From: Limimaricola litoreus
GTDB taxonomy: Bacteria > Pseudomonadota > Alphaproteobacteria > Rhodobacterales > Rhodobacteraceae
Assembly (NCBI RefSeq): GCF_024159025.1
Contig: NZ_JAMYXC010000129.1
Span: forward strand, 1-64,000
Direction: 5' to 3'
Length of the DNA stretch: 64,000 bases
Under the pieces are notes generated by a model, which saw only the letters and a list, made by a program, of their open reading frames with translations, made no database searches and was not told the DNA's origin. Shown piece by piece: positions 32,455 through 41,585 of the stretch; positions within the stretch are counted from its first letter, which is position 1, and every line of letters starts with the position of its first letter. The translations under genes were made by a program, and so were the position numbers.

Positions 32455-33577
32455 GGTGCCTCCTATCCACGGCTCAGTGCCAAAGTTGCTTAGAGGATAG
32501 TGCCGAACGAAGAAGCTACTGGGGTGAAAGTGACTTTCACCTCCCCTCCCCTGCTGACAGGTCCGTATCCGCACACCGCGTTCTTATAATGTTCTCGTCC
32601 ATGCAGGCAACCGCTCTACAAAGAGCGACCATGGCCCCGCTCCTACCTCTGTGTAAGAATACATCTTCTCCCGGATGAGCAGCATGAAGTGGCTCTGTCT
32701 ATGGGTCTCACTCCCCTACTGCGCCTCTTCGCTCTTGCCGGTCTCTTATTCTCCTTGGCGCTGTGTAGCAGCGAGGCAGACCCTGACTTCGCCTCTACTT
32801 CGGAATCGAGGTCGCCCCTGTTGAAAGCGACTTTCACCTCACCATCGTGCTTAGGTCGCCGTTACTGAAAGTGAGCTTCATCTCGAGCGTGAGCCGGAAC
32901 CTACTGAAAGTCACTTTCAACAGCTGCCTGGAAGCCGTTGAGGGTGGATCCGTAAGATCGGGAAGGTTCTCCCCATGGCGGCGTCAGGCGCACGCCGAGC
33001 GGCCGTCGATGCGATGTCAGTTCCTCCAGCGAGGGTTGCGCCCGTGAGGATGCCGGCGGGCCCTGTGGCGCGGGTTGTTGCTCGGATGTCTCGTCGAACA
33101 GGAAATCCCGCTGGGGTGAAAGTGATTTTCACCTGCTGTGTCCGCACCCTACTGAAAGTGGCTTTCACTTCGGCCATAGATCTGGTCTCGGCCTCTGCTT
33201 CAATCTCAGTGGCTCTTTGAGATGGTTTCTGCTGAAAGTGACTTTCACCTGTCTTCACCAAGCGCCGGCGGGTGCCGTGACTTGGCGCTGATCAGATCCC
33301 CGTCGCTCACGCGGAGAAGATCGCGCGAGAGACCCCGGCATACAGAAAGAAAGAAACTTCGATCCAGCCAGACGGACAAACAGGCAGTCAGAAAGTCAGA
33401 ATCGCCCGGCTCCTTCCGCCCGCGGTTAGGTCTTTCATCTCCAAGGTTGGTGAAAGTGAATCTTACTTCGACGCGCCCGGTGCCCACTGGGGCATCTTCC
33501 ACGGACCGCGCTTGCCATCTACTGAAAGTGACTTTCACCAAGACGACGCGCTCGCCCTATCAGCCTATCTTTCTGTC

Positions 33578-34183
33578 TTAGGCGGGCAGGGGGGCTCGCA
33601 GGATCTCGTCCAGGATGGCGGGGCGACCCCTGACGTAGGAGAGGGCAGCTCGATCAACTTGGATGTCTTCAGGGCGAAGCGGGGAGGCGAGGCTTAGTCC
33701 GTCGAGGCTGCGAGCCCGGCCCAGTGCAACGTAAGTCTGCCCAACTTCGAATACACGGGACGTCAGGTCGATCCTGACATCGTCCAGACTCATGCCCTGG
33801 GCCTTGTGGATGGTTGCCGCGTATCCGTGAAGAAGAAGCAGCAGGGCGCTGACTCTGCCGGCCACGATTGGCTCAACGCGGCCGGTCTTCTGACTCCACG
33901 CGTGCCTTCTCTCCGTCCAGGTGGCTGGATAAACCCTTGTCCGGTGCTGCGAGCCGCTAAATAGCACCAGGGCGCCTCCACAGCCCGGCTGAGGGAGCTG
34001 GATGACTGTGCCAAGGGATCCGTTGGCGTATCTGCACATGGGATCGTTCTGCGTGGCGTAGACGCGAGATCCTTCGACCAGCACAAGGCGCTCGGCGAAG
34101 GGCAGGGCGTTCTTGTTGTGTTCTGATGTGAGGGGGCGTTGTTGACGTTGTTGCTGTCGACATGATCTGTCTCCCTGTCCCAC
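33578..34183 (-). pseudogene. C-terminal stub of a PIF1/RecD-like helicase
   Basis: The recognisable part contains HGYAATIHKAQGMSLDDVRI and EVGQTYVALGRARSLDGLSL, the UvrD_C_2/PIF1 helicase terminal motifs (T-x-H-K-x-Q-G and V-A-L-S-R). NPMCRYANGSLGTVIQLPQP is the preceding beta segment. The Walker A and B halves are absent; homology starts near 34130 and the metal island begins at 34231, so the gene was cut by recombination. Confidence 0.65.
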
Positions 34184-34189
34184 TCAACC

Positions 34190-34228
34190 AGAAGTGGTGC
34201 GGCGGGTTCGGCGCCGCCCCGCACTTCG
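34190..34228 (-). terminator. Hairpin after the copper ATPase gene
   Basis: On the minus strand GAAGTGCGG...CCGCACCACTTC-type complementarity forms a GC-rich stem a few bases after the stop at 34231. No long T-run follows, so termination is only probable. Confidence 0.35.
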
Positions 34229-34230
34229 TG

Positions 34231-36573
34231 TCACCCGTCGAACCCCACCCGCGCGGCACGCAGCCTGAGCGCGTTGCCGATCACCGAGACCGAGGACAGG
34301 CTCATCGCGGCGGCCGCGATCACCGGCGACAGCAGCAGCCCGGTGAAGGGGTAGAGCAGGCCGGCCGCGACGGGCACGCCGAGGCCGTTGTAGAGGAAGG
34401 CGAAAGCGAGATTCTGCTTGATGTTGCGCACCGTGGCGCGGCTGAGCCGGCGCGCGGTGACCAGCGCCGTCAGGTCGCCGCGCACCAGCGTGACGCCGGC
34501 GCTCTCCACCGCGACATCAGCGCCGGTGCCCATGGCGATGCCTACATCCGCGGCGGCGAGCGCGGGCGCGTCGTTCACCCCGTCGCCGGCCATCGCCACG
34601 GTGCGGCCCTCCGATTGCAGCCTTCGGATCGCCGCCTGCTTGTCGGCGGGCAGCACCTCGGCGATCACCTCGTCGATGCCGAGATCCTCGGCCACGGCGC
34701 GGGCCGTCACCTCGTTGTCGCCGGTGAGCATGACGATGCGCAGCCCCTCGTCATGCAGCGCCGCGATGGCCTTGGGCGTCGTCTCCTTGATCCGGTCGGC
34801 CACGGCCACCAGCCCTGCGGCGCATCCGTCCACCGCCACGAGGATCGCGGTCTGCCCCTTGCGCCGCGCGGCATCGGCCCGCTCGGACAGGGCTGCGGTG
34901 TCGGCGCCCGCCTCGCGCATCATCGCGACGTTGCCGATGGCGGTGCTGCGGCCCGCGACCCGGCCCGAGATGCCCTTGCCGGTGATGCTGTCGAAGCTTT
35001 CGACCTCGGGCAGGGTGATGCCGCGCGCCGATGCGCCCTCGACGATGGCGCGCGCCAGCGGATGTTCGGACTGCGCCTCCAGCGCCGCGACGAGGCCCAG
35101 AAGCTCGTCCTCGGTCATGCCTTCGGCCAATACCTCGACCAGGGCGGGGCGTCCCTCGGTCAAGGTGCCGGTCTTGTCCACGACCAGCGTGTCGACGGCG
35201 GCGAACCGTTCGAGCGCGGCGGCGTTCTTGATCAGCACGCCGTGCCCCGCGCCCTTGCCGACGCCCACCATGATCGACATCGGTGTGGCGAGGCCGAGCG
35301 CACAAGGACAGGCGATGATCAGCACCGAAACTGCCGAAATGAGGCCGAGGGCCATCGCCGGGGCTGGACCGAACAAGCTCCAGACCACGAAAGCCAGCAA
35401 GGCGATCCCGACGACGAAGGGGACGAAGTAACCCGAGACCTTGTCGGCGAGCTTCTGGATCGGCGCCTGGCTGCGCTGCGCCTCGGCGACCATGGCGACG
35501 ATGCGGTTGAGCATGGTGTCGGCGCCGACGCGCTGCGCCCCCATCACGAAGCTGCCGGTCTGGTTGATCGCGCCGCCGGTGACCGCGTCGCCCTCGGCCT
35601 TCTCGACCGGGATCGGCTCGCCGGTGAGCATGCTCTCGTCGATGGTCGAGCGTCCTTCCAGAACCACGCCGTCGACCGGCACGCTCTCGCCTGGCCGCAC
35701 GCGCAGCCGGTCGCCCGAGCGGATCATGTCGAGCGGCACGTCGCGCTCGCCTCGGTCGTCGACAAGGCGCGCGGTCTTGGGCGCGAGATCGAGCAGCGCG
35801 CGGATTGCGCCCCCAGTGCGTTCGCGCGCGCGCAGTTCCAGCAGCTGGCCCAGTAGCACCAGCGTCACGATCACCGCCGCCGCTTCGAAATAGACGCCGA
35901 CCTCGCCCTCATGGCCGCGGAACTGCGGCGGAAATATCTGTGGCACTACTGTGGCCACGACCGAGTAGACATAGGCCACGCCGACGCCGAGCGCGATCAG
36001 CGTGAACATGTTGAGGTTGCGGCTGCGGACCGAGGCCCAGCCCCGCTCGAAAAAGGGCAGGGCACACCACAGCACCACCGGTGTCGCGAGGATCAATTCA
36101 ATCCAGTCGAGCATCGGCGCGGAGATGATGGCGAAAGCCTGCGGCGCGAAATGCCGGCCCATGGCGATAATTGCCAGCGGGATCGTCAAGGCTGAGCTCA
36201 GCACGAAGCGGCGGCGGAAGTCGATGTATTCCTCGCTCGGGCCTTCGGTCATCGGGATGCCCTTGGGCTCCAGCGCCATGCCGCAAATCGGGCAGGAGCC
36301 GGGGCCGACCTGCTCGATCTCCGGGTGCATCGGGCAGGTGTAGATCTCGTCCTCGCGCTCGGGCGGCGCGGCCTTCAGCGCGGGATCGAGAAAGACCTCG
36401 GGCCGGGTGTCGAACTTCTCTCGGCACTTGGCCGAGCAGAAATAGAAGGTCTCCCCCTCGTGGTCCGAGACATGCTTGGCGGTCTCGACATTGACCGACA
36501 TGCCGCAGACCGGGTCGATCGCTGTTTGACCGCCGGGCAGATCGTGATGATGGGTATGGTGGCTCTGGCCCAT
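34231..36573 (-). CDS. copA: Copper-type P1B ATPase with YHS and heavy-metal-binding N-terminus
   Basis: 780 aa. A His-rich start (SHHTHHHD) is followed by a YHS domain ([28 protein letters not shown]) and a heavy-metal-binding segment ([20 protein letters not shown]). The core has TGE (TGEPIPV), the membrane CPC motif ([13 protein letters not shown]), the phosphorylation site DKTGTLTEG, the HP motif (SEHPLA) and [10 protein letters not shown]. The CPC ion path fits Cu(I)/Ag(I) export from cytosol to periplasm. Classic GMTCxxC domains are missing, as in related SilP/CopB-like forms. Downstream-most gene of the copper island. Confidence 0.93.
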   Translation of the reverse strand: MGQSHHTHHHDLPGGQTAIDPVCGMSVNVETAKHVSDHEGETFYFCSAKCREKFDTRPEVFLDPALKAAPPEREDEIYTCPMHPEIEQVGPGSCPICGMALEPKGIPMTEGPSEEYIDFRRRFVLSSALTIPLAIIAMGRHFAPQAFAIISAPMLDWIELILATPVVLWCALPFFERGWASVRSRNLNMFTLIALGVGVAYVYSVVATVVPQIFPPQFRGHEGEVGVYFEAAAVIVTLVLLGQLLELRARERTGGAIRALLDLAPKTARLVDDRGERDVPLDMIRSGDRLRVRPGESVPVDGVVLEGRSTIDESMLTGEPIPVEKAEGDAVTGGAINQTGSFVMGAQRVGADTMLNRIVAMVAEAQRSQAPIQKLADKVSGYFVPFVVGIALLAFVVWSLFGPAPAMALGLISAVSVLIIACPCALGLATPMSIMVGVGKGAGHGVLIKNAAALERFAAVDTLVVDKTGTLTEGRPALVEVLAEGMTEDELLGLVAALEAQSEHPLARAIVEGASARGITLPEVESFDSITGKGISGRVAGRSTAIGNVAMMREAGADTAALSERADAARRKGQTAILVAVDGCAAGLVAVADRIKETTPKAIAALHDEGLRIVMLTGDNEVTARAVAEDLGIDEVIAEVLPADKQAAIRRLQSEGRTVAMAGDGVNDAPALAAADVGIAMGTGADVAVESAGVTLVRGDLTALVTARRLSRATVRNIKQNLAFAFLYNGLGVPVAAGLLYPFTGLLLSPVIAAAAMSLSSVSVIGNALRLRAARVGFDG

Positions 36574-36744
36574 GACATGCCTTTCAAATCCGAGAGCGGT
36601 GTCGTGTGGCTCCCGCGTTGCAAGAAGCCCTCGTGGGGCAAGATAAATTCGGCATTGTGCCGGATGCGTCGTCCACTGGACGCTCTGATCTCTCGATCTC
36701 GTCTCGGCTTGCGTTCGAAAGACAGACCGATTGCCAGCATGGTT

Positions 36745-37470
36745 CTATCCAATCCTTCCCAACACAGGCATGGTTTCGAGCAGCCAGTAAGACAGGTCGC
36801 TTAGCTGGCCTGTCATCATCGCCAGCCCCATCAGCACCATGACACCGCCCGCCACGCGGTGCAGGGCGCGCCCAATGCCGCGGATCACGCGCAAGCGCCG
36901 GGTGGCCGGCTGGATGAACGCCGCCACCATCAGGAAGGGCAATCCCAGCCCTGCCGAATAGACCGCGAGAAGCGTCATGCCGTCGCCGATGGTGGCCTGC
37001 GCGGCGCTTGCGGTCAGGATCGCGCCGAGGATGGGGCCGATGCAGGGGGTCCATCCGAAGCCGAAGGCAAGACCGAGGACATAGGAGGCTGTCGGCTGGC
37101 CGCCGGGGATGTCGAGGTTCAGCCGGAATTCGCGTTCGAGAGACCGCAGGCGCGCGGCCCCGAGCATGAAGAGCCCGAAGAGGATCACGATCGCGCCGCC
37201 AACCATGTTCAGTTCAAAGCGCCACCGCAACAGCGCCTGTCCGAGTGCCGTGGCCGAGGCTCCAAGGGCGATGAAGATCGTCGAGAAGCCCAGTACGAAG
37301 CAGAGGCTCAGCCCGATCGTCGCGGCGCGGCCCTCCGTGCTGCCCGGTGCCGTTCGTCCCGCGATGTAGGAGACATAGCCGGGCACCAGCGGCAGGACGC
37401 AGGGCGACAGGAAGGAGACGGTGCCGGCCAGCAGCGCGGCGAGAAGGCCGAGCGACTGGATGTCAGCCAC
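36745..37470 (-). CDS. ccdA: CcdA-family thiol-electron transporter
   Basis: 241 aa with about six membrane helices. The two family cysteine sites are FLSPCVLPLVPGYVSYIAG near the N-terminus and GFGWTPCIGPILGAIL in the middle. It moves reducing equivalents from cytosolic thioredoxin to periplasmic thiol proteins, here probably the TlpA/DsbE-like protein and Sco proteins encoded upstream. The start overlaps the stop of the membrane-protein gene at 37463. The 170 bp after it (36574-36744) hold no clear gene. Confidence 0.92.
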   Translation of the reverse strand: MADIQSLGLLAALLAGTVSFLSPCVLPLVPGYVSYIAGRTAPGSTEGRAATIGLSLCFVLGFSTIFIALGASATALGQALLRWRFELNMVGGAIVILFGLFMLGAARLRSLEREFRLNLDIPGGQPTASYVLGLAFGFGWTPCIGPILGAILTASAAQATIGDGMTLLAVYSAGLGLPFLMVAAFIQPATRRLRVIRGIGRALHRVAGGVMVLMGLAMMTGQLSDLSYWLLETMPVLGRIG

Positions 37471-37957
37471 GGGTGATCCCCCGCCAGGACAGCCGGGATG
37501 TGGCGCCGAGATAGGCGGCCAAGGGCACGACGAGCCATTGCAGGAACGGCGTCAGGCCCGCATCGATGACCGGGATCACCGGCATGATGTCCCGGTAGGC
37601 CCAGGCCTCGCGCACGGTGATGTTCAGCCATTCGCTGAAGATGGTGTAGCCGACGCCCATCACCACCGCGGCGAGCAGCACCGGAGCCCGGTTCTGACGG
37701 GGCCAATCCCCCGATCCCAGGGCGAAGAGCGCCAGAAGCAGCGAGCTGAAGGCGATGAAGAGATCGCCGCCCGTGCAATGCAGGATCGCGAAGGCAATCT
37801 CGCCTACCGAGCCCTCGATCCAGATCGTGTAAAGCGAGATATGCGCGATCTCCCACAGCAGATGGCCGATGAGGGAGAACAGAAAGTAGCGCCGCAGGAC
37901 CGTCAGCCAGTCCGGGCGGGTCGCGGTGCGCGAAGGCGCAGGCGCGGCCGCGGTCAT
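37463..37957 (-). CDS. Four-to-five-span membrane protein, 164 aa
   Basis: Starts at ATG 37957, overlapping the stop of the Sco-like gene (ATGA). Several membrane helices (YFLFSLIGHLLWEIAHISLY, LFIAFSSLLLALFALGS, APVLLAAVVMGVGYTIFSEW, LQWLVVPLAAYLGA) with a His/Glu/Trp-containing first helix. Similar unnamed membrane proteins occur in copper clusters, but I cannot assign a function. Confidence 0.75.
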   Translation of the reverse strand: MTAAAPAPSRTATRPDWLTVLRRYFLFSLIGHLLWEIAHISLYTIWIEGSVGEIAFAILHCTGGDLFIAFSSLLLALFALGSGDWPRQNRAPVLLAAVVMGVGYTIFSEWLNITVREAWAYRDIMPVIPVIDAGLTPFLQWLVVPLAAYLGATSRLSWRGITRG

Positions 37958-38568
37958 CGGAACCACCCCCTTACCCGGTCGAGCAGGCCCTCGGGTTCGG
38001 GATGCGGATGCGCGTTGGTGAGGCCATTGATATGCATGAGAAGGTTGAGCGGCGCGAAGCCGGCGCCGTGGAAGATGGCGACATGCCGCCCCTCCCGGTC
38101 GAAGAGGTGAACCATCGGGTTGTCTCCATTTCGTGCGGATCGGGAGGCGAGCTCTGCCTCGAGATCTTCGAGCGCACCATTTGGTGCCGCGACCGACCAA
38201 TTCCCGGCGTCGACGGTATCGATACCGTCCGGTTCCTCGGCGATCGTGATGAAGCGGACCATCTCGCGCATCGGGCTCGCGTTGAGCGACGCCACCGTCT
38301 GCGCAAGCCGATCGTGCTGCGCCCGGCAGGGCTCGAGGCAGGGGCTCGAGCGGACGTGCACGGCCACGACCTGTCCCGCGAGGTCCGCGAGTTCGAACGG
38401 CTGGCCATCCGCGCCTATGAGGTCCACATCAGGCGCGGGGCCTGAGAGCGCCTCGAATGCGGGCTCTTTCAGGGCGGTGACCTCGTCGAGCCGTTCGCCC
38501 GGGTGATCGGCCAGTGCCGGGATACCGAGCAGGGCCATGGTCATGGCGGTGAGAGCGAGCCGCCGCAT
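37954..38568 (-). CDS. Divergent Sco-like thioredoxin-fold protein, 204 aa
   Basis: A signal peptide (MRRLALTAMTMALLGIPALA) is followed by a thioredoxin-like domain: ADLAGQVVAVHVRSSPCLEP then CRAQHD, giving a C-x3-C motif in place of the usual CPDVC of Sco. The C-terminal NPMVHLFDREGRHVAIFHGA keeps the Sco-like strand. A copper-chaperone or thiol role in the periplasm is inferred. Its start overlaps the stop of the typical Sco gene at 38568. Confidence 0.75.
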   Translation of the reverse strand: MRRLALTAMTMALLGIPALADHPGERLDEVTALKEPAFEALSGPAPDVDLIGADGQPFELADLAGQVVAVHVRSSPCLEPCRAQHDRLAQTVASLNASPMREMVRFITIAEEPDGIDTVDAGNWSVAAPNGALEDLEAELASRSARNGDNPMVHLFDREGRHVAIFHGAGFAPLNLLMHINGLTNAHPHPEPEGLLDRVRGWFR

Positions 38569-39209
38569 CAGCTTCGCCCCTCCGTCTCGATGCGCATCTC
38601 GATCTCCCGGGCCAGGTCCTCGGGGGGCTGGTCGCCTTCCAGGAAGACGGCCTCGAAGCGGCCGTCGGGCCGCATCAGGTAGATGTGCCCGGCATGCGCC
38701 ATGCGGTATCCGTCGGCGGCCTCCGCATCCGGCAGCTGCTCGTGATAGACCTTGAAGGCATGGGCGGCCGCCGTGACCTGATCATTGCTGCCGGTCAGCC
38801 CGACAAGGTCGGGGTGAAAGTTCGCAACGTAGTCGGCCATGACCTCGGGCGTGTCGCGCTCGGGGTCCACCGTGATGAAAAGCGGTGCGACCCGGCCTGC
38901 GTCCTCGCCCAGAAGATCGAGCGCGGTGGCCATGTAGGCCAGCGTGGTTGGGCAGACATCGGGGCAGTTGGTGAAGCCGAAGAACACGAGCTGCCAGCGA
39001 CCGGCGTAATCGGCCTCCGTCACCGGGCGCCCGGTGTGGTCGACCAGCTCGAAGTCGGAGCGGATGTCGGCCTCGCCGCTGTAGGCAACCTCCACGGGGG
39101 CGGAGGGACCGCGCAGGACGAAAAGTCCCGCGATGGTCAGGGCGAAGACGGCGGCTCCGCTCCAGAGGAGAAAGCGCAGCCGTCGGTAAAAGCTGTGGGA
39201 ATTGGGCAT
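38568..39209 (-). CDS. Sco1/SenC-family copper chaperone
   Basis: 213 aa from ATG 39209. One N-terminal membrane anchor (FLLWSGAAVFALTIAGLFVL), then the Sco domain with FFGFTNCPDVCPTTLAYMAT (C-x3-C copper site), FITVDPERDTPEVMADYVAN and the His region MAHAGHIYLMRPDG. Sco proteins deliver copper to, or reduce, cytochrome oxidase CuA sites or other periplasmic targets. One of three typical Sco genes in the window. Confidence 0.92.
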   Translation of the reverse strand: MPNSHSFYRRLRFLLWSGAAVFALTIAGLFVLRGPSAPVEVAYSGEADIRSDFELVDHTGRPVTEADYAGRWQLVFFGFTNCPDVCPTTLAYMATALDLLGEDAGRVAPLFITVDPERDTPEVMADYVANFHPDLVGLTGSNDQVTAAAHAFKVYHEQLPDAEAADGYRMAHAGHIYLMRPDGRFEAVFLEGDQPPEDLAREIEMRIETEGRS

Positions 39210-39262
39210 CTGTCTGTCTTTCCGGTTGGCCCGCCCGGGCAAGGGCCCGGGCGGGCCTTCGT

Positions 39263-39574
39263 TCAGCCCTGATCGGCCTCGTCGTGATGTTCCTGCATGT
39301 GGGTGTTCATCGTTTCCATCATCTCCATGCAGGCCTGCATGTGCTTCATCATCATGGGCATCATGTTTTCCATGCCTTCCATGCCTTCCATGCCTTCCAT
39401 GCCTTCCATGCCTTCCATGCCGTGCATGCCGGCCATGTCGCCGCCCATCATGTGGCCGCCTTCCTTCGTCGTCTCCTGGGTTTCCGCCGGGGCGGTCTCC
39501 TGGGCGTGGGCCAAGGGGGCGAGCGCGAGCAGGAAGAGGGCGACGGCGCCGCCGAGCTTGGTGGTGGTCTTCAT
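39263..39574 (-). CDS. Met-rich periplasmic protein with GME repeats
   Basis: 103 aa with signal peptide (AVALFLLALAPLAHAQ). The middle is HGMEGMEGMEGMEGMEGMEN, followed by MMPMMMKHMQACMEMMETMN, so Met and His dominate. Such Met-rich segments bind Cu(I) in PcoE/SilE-like proteins, which suits its place in the copper island. The GME part is encoded by tandem 9-bp repeats (about 39367-39425), so copy number may vary. Confidence 0.8.
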   Translation of the reverse strand: MKTTTKLGGAVALFLLALAPLAHAQETAPAETQETTKEGGHMMGGDMAGMHGMEGMEGMEGMEGMEGMENMMPMMMKHMQACMEMMETMNTHMQEHHDEADQG

Positions 39575-39597
39575 GTTGAGTCCTTTCGGAATGGGTT

Positions 39598-39873
39598 TCA
39601 GTCGGTCGAAACGTCCGGCTTGGGTGTCGGATCGCTCTTGTTGGCGCAGGCGGACGAGCCCCCACGCATGCAAAGCCCCAACGCGCACATGACGGCGCAG
39701 GGGGCCAAACTCAGGATCAGGGGCGCGGCGCCGATGGCGGTGAGCCAGCCCCAGTTCAGGATCATGCCGGTGCCGATGAGGGCGAAGGCCAGCACCATCC
39801 AGCCACGCCGTCCGAACGCCGGGAAACGGCGGGCAGGGGCGGTCACGGTGGCGGATCTCGACAGCTCGCTCAT
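39598..39873 (-). CDS. Two-span membrane protein with terminal cysteines, 91 aa
   Basis: Two membrane helices (MVLAFALIGTGMILNWGWL and AAPLILSLAPCAVMCALGLC) and a short tail with GGSSACAN. The Cys and Met in the second helix (CAVMCALGLCM) may bind metal. The start overlaps the stop of the TlpA/DsbE-like gene. Function unknown. Confidence 0.7.
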   Translation of the reverse strand: MSELSRSATVTAPARRFPAFGRRGWMVLAFALIGTGMILNWGWLTAIGAAPLILSLAPCAVMCALGLCMRGGSSACANKSDPTPKPDVSTD

Positions 39874-40448
39874 GCCTCGCCCTCCGACTGGAGCCGTCGC
39901 ACGACCGGCAGGATGTCCTGCTCGAGCGAGCGGCGGTCGAAGGGACCGACATGCTTGTAGGCGATCCGCCCCTGCTCATCGATGACGAAGGTTTCCGGCA
40001 GCCCGTAGACACCCCAGTCGATCGAGGTGCGTCCCGAGCGGTCGGCACCGATGCGGCTATAGGGGTCGCCCGTCTCGTCGAGGAAGGCGAGCGCCGCGTC
40101 CGGCGCATCCTTGTAGTTGATGCCGTGGATCGGAACCGTGCCCTGGGCGGCCAGCTCGACCAGAAGCGGCATCTCGACCCGGCAGGGCACGCACCACGAG
40201 GCCCAGACGTTGACGATCGACACCTCGCCTTGCAAATCGGACGAGGACAGGCCGTCATCGCGCCCGTCGATCGGCGGCAGGTCGAATTCGGGCACCGCGC
40301 GACCGATCAGGGCCGAGGGCAGTCGGTCGTCGGAGTTCATCAGGCCCCAGTAGAAAGCCGCCGCGAGCGCTGCGAACAGCGCCGCTGGGAGCAGCACCAA
40401 GGCCCGGCCTCGGGATCGCCTGCGCGGGGCCTGTTCCGCCGTGCTCAT
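39870..40448 (-). CDS. TlpA/DsbE-like membrane-anchored thioredoxin
   Basis: 192 aa with an N-terminal anchor (LVLLPAALFAALAAAFYWGL) and periplasmic thioredoxin domain: GEVSIVNVWASWCVPCRVEM (W-C-x-P-C), INYKDAPDAALAFLDETGDP and YGLPETFVIDEQGRIAYKHV. The GVYGLPE-type loop is characteristic of CcmG/DsbE. It would reduce Cys pairs such as those of apocytochrome or Sco, fed by CcdA downstream. Starts overlapping the cytochrome gene stop. Confidence 0.9.
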   Translation of the reverse strand: MSTAEQAPRRRSRGRALVLLPAALFAALAAAFYWGLMNSDDRLPSALIGRAVPEFDLPPIDGRDDGLSSSDLQGEVSIVNVWASWCVPCRVEMPLLVELAAQGTVPIHGINYKDAPDAALAFLDETGDPYSRIGADRSGRTSIDWGVYGLPETFVIDEQGRIAYKHVGPFDRRSLEQDILPVVRRLQSEGEA

Positions 40449-40951
40449 GGCTTGCCCTCGGCCCCGGCCGAGACCTCTGCCTGAAAGCCGCGCTCGCGCT
40501 CGGACCAGCTGGTCTTGATGTAGGCCAGAACCGCCTTGATCTCGTCGTCGCTCAGCAGGCCCGCGAAGGCCGGCATGTCGCTCTCGTAGCCGGGCACCAC
40601 CGCGCCGACACCATGCTTGGTGATGGTGAAGAGATCGCGGTCGGCGTGGTGCCAGGTGTGGCCGCTGTCGCCATGCGGGGGGGCGGGCATGCGCCCGTCC
40701 TCGGTCCGACGGCGCCAGTCGGGCTGGCCCTCGAGCTGCGCGCCATGGCAGGCGGCGCAGCTCTCGGCATAGATCGCGCCGCCCTGTTCGACCATGTCCC
40801 GCGTGACAGGCTCTCCGAGGACGGCGAGCCCCGCGGTTTCCGCCGGTGCCGCTCCTTCCGGGTCCTCCTCTGTCAGCCCTTGGGCCACCGCCGCGATCGC
40901 GGCGGCGCCAAGAAGGCCCGAGGCGAGACCGATGGCCAGCCCGCGTCTCAT
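40445..40951 (-). CDS. Membrane-anchored or secreted c-type cytochrome
   Basis: 168 aa from ATG 40951, with an N-terminal hydrophobic segment (LAIGLASGLLGAAAIAAVAQ). One haem site, CAACH in AIYAESCAACHGAQLEGQPD, and a Met-ligand region near VVPGYESDMPAFAGLLSDDE, as in class I cytochromes. It probably takes electrons in copper or thiol oxidation. The ATG overlaps the stop of the small Met-rich protein upstream. Confidence 0.88.
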   Translation of the reverse strand: MRRGLAIGLASGLLGAAAIAAVAQGLTEEDPEGAAPAETAGLAVLGEPVTRDMVEQGGAIYAESCAACHGAQLEGQPDWRRRTEDGRMPAPPHGDSGHTWHHADRDLFTITKHGVGAVVPGYESDMPAFAGLLSDDEIKAVLAYIKTSWSERERGFQAEVSAGAEGKP

Positions 40952-41100
40952 CGCGCGCTCCTGAGGAACTTGACCAGCGCCATCAGGCTCAGCACGAGCA
41001 GGGTCAGCACCAGCAGCATGACGACCCCGCCCCCGGCCATCATGGCGCCCATCATCGGTCCGTTCATCATCGACATCATGACTTCCATGCACTCATTCAT
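40948..41100 (-). CDS. 50-aa Met-rich membrane microprotein
   Basis: Reads MNECMEVMMSMMNGPMMGAM, then one membrane helix (VVMLLVLTLLVLSLMALVKF) and a basic end. It sits in a chain of overlaps: its start lies within the stop of DUF411 (41093) and its stop overlaps the cytochrome start. A similar 39-aa protein is encoded at 43708-43827. Probably a small copper-related membrane peptide. Confidence 0.75.
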   Translation of the reverse strand: MNECMEVMMSMMNGPMMGAMMAGGGVVMLLVLTLLVLSLMALVKFLRSAR

Positions 41101-41584
41101 CGGAGAACACCGTCACTTCGTCGCCGGCGAAGGCGTAGGTCTTGAGCGTGCCGCTCTTGCCGCCCATGCCGGGGGCGTTCATCGGCATGCCGGGCAGGGT
41201 GATGCCGGTGATCTCGGGGCGCTCGGTGGTCAGCCGCGCCACGATTTCGGCCGGGACCAGCCCGCTGACATAGTAGCCGTCGACCTGCGCGAGATGGCAA
41301 CCAAGCCCCTGCTCGGGCACCCCGGCCTCGATCGAGCGCTTGTCGAAGTCGCGGTCGTCGATCCGCGTCACATGGTAGCCGTTCTCCTCCATGTAGTCGG
41401 CATAGGCGTCGCAACAGCCGCAGCCCGGGTCGCGCCAGATCGTCATCTGCCGGTCGGCGGGGACGGTGGTCTCGGCGGGCGTGACCGCCGCGCTGTCGGT
41501 TTCGGCGGTGGTAAAGGTTGCGATGCCGATGGCAGAGACGGCGGCCAGCGCGAGAGCGGTGCCGGTGAGAAGCTTGCGGTTCAT
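41093..41584 (-). CDS. DUF411-family periplasmic metal-binding protein
   Basis: 163 aa from ATG 41584 with signal peptide (LLTGTALALAAVSAIGIATF). The mature part has MTIWRDPGCGCCDAYADYME (C-x-C-C), GCHLAQVDGYYVSGLVPAEI and the terminal block ITLPGMPMNAPGMGGKSG. These are the DUF411 hallmarks, a family found in copper-resistance operons. A second member lies at 51469-51927. Confidence 0.9.
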   Translation of the reverse strand: MNRKLLTGTALALAAVSAIGIATFTTAETDSAAVTPAETTVPADRQMTIWRDPGCGCCDAYADYMEENGYHVTRIDDRDFDKRSIEAGVPEQGLGCHLAQVDGYYVSGLVPAEIVARLTTERPEITGITLPGMPMNAPGMGGKSGTLKTYAFAGDEVTVFSDE

Positions 41585-41585
41585 G

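Larger units (their letters stand above)
30374..33539. repeat. Cluster of twelve 19-bp palindromes, putative parS array
   Basis: Copies of GGTGAAAGTGACTTTCACC, exact or with a few changes, start at 30374, 30412, 32179, 32523, 32820, 32864, 32903, 33115, 33151, 33231, 33449 and 33521. The first two and 32523 keep both arms intact; a variant arm ACTGAAAGT is common from 32864 on. Spacing is irregular, unlike replication iterons, and the sites are palindromic, as ParB or repressor sites usually are. They start directly after the parB terminator and flank the IS110 insertion. Confidence 0.8.

Noticed and set aside
32643-32837. Minus-strand 64-aa open frame starting in a palindrome copy
   Set aside because: No ribosome site; low-complexity Arg/Ser composition; the start codon lies inside a repeat.
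30374-33539. Palindrome array as replication iterons
   Set aside because: Iterons are usually direct repeats at regular helical spacing; these are palindromes at irregular distances of tens to hundreds of bases.
34162-35856. Very long plus-strand open frame opposite the copper ATPase
   Set aside because: It is the antisense of a clear P-type ATPase gene; the open frame comes from high GC and codon bias.
39360-39430. Short tandem repeats resembling a mini CRISPR or satellite
   Set aside because: The repeats are 9 bp, in frame, and encode the GME motif of a Met-rich protein; there are no spacers.
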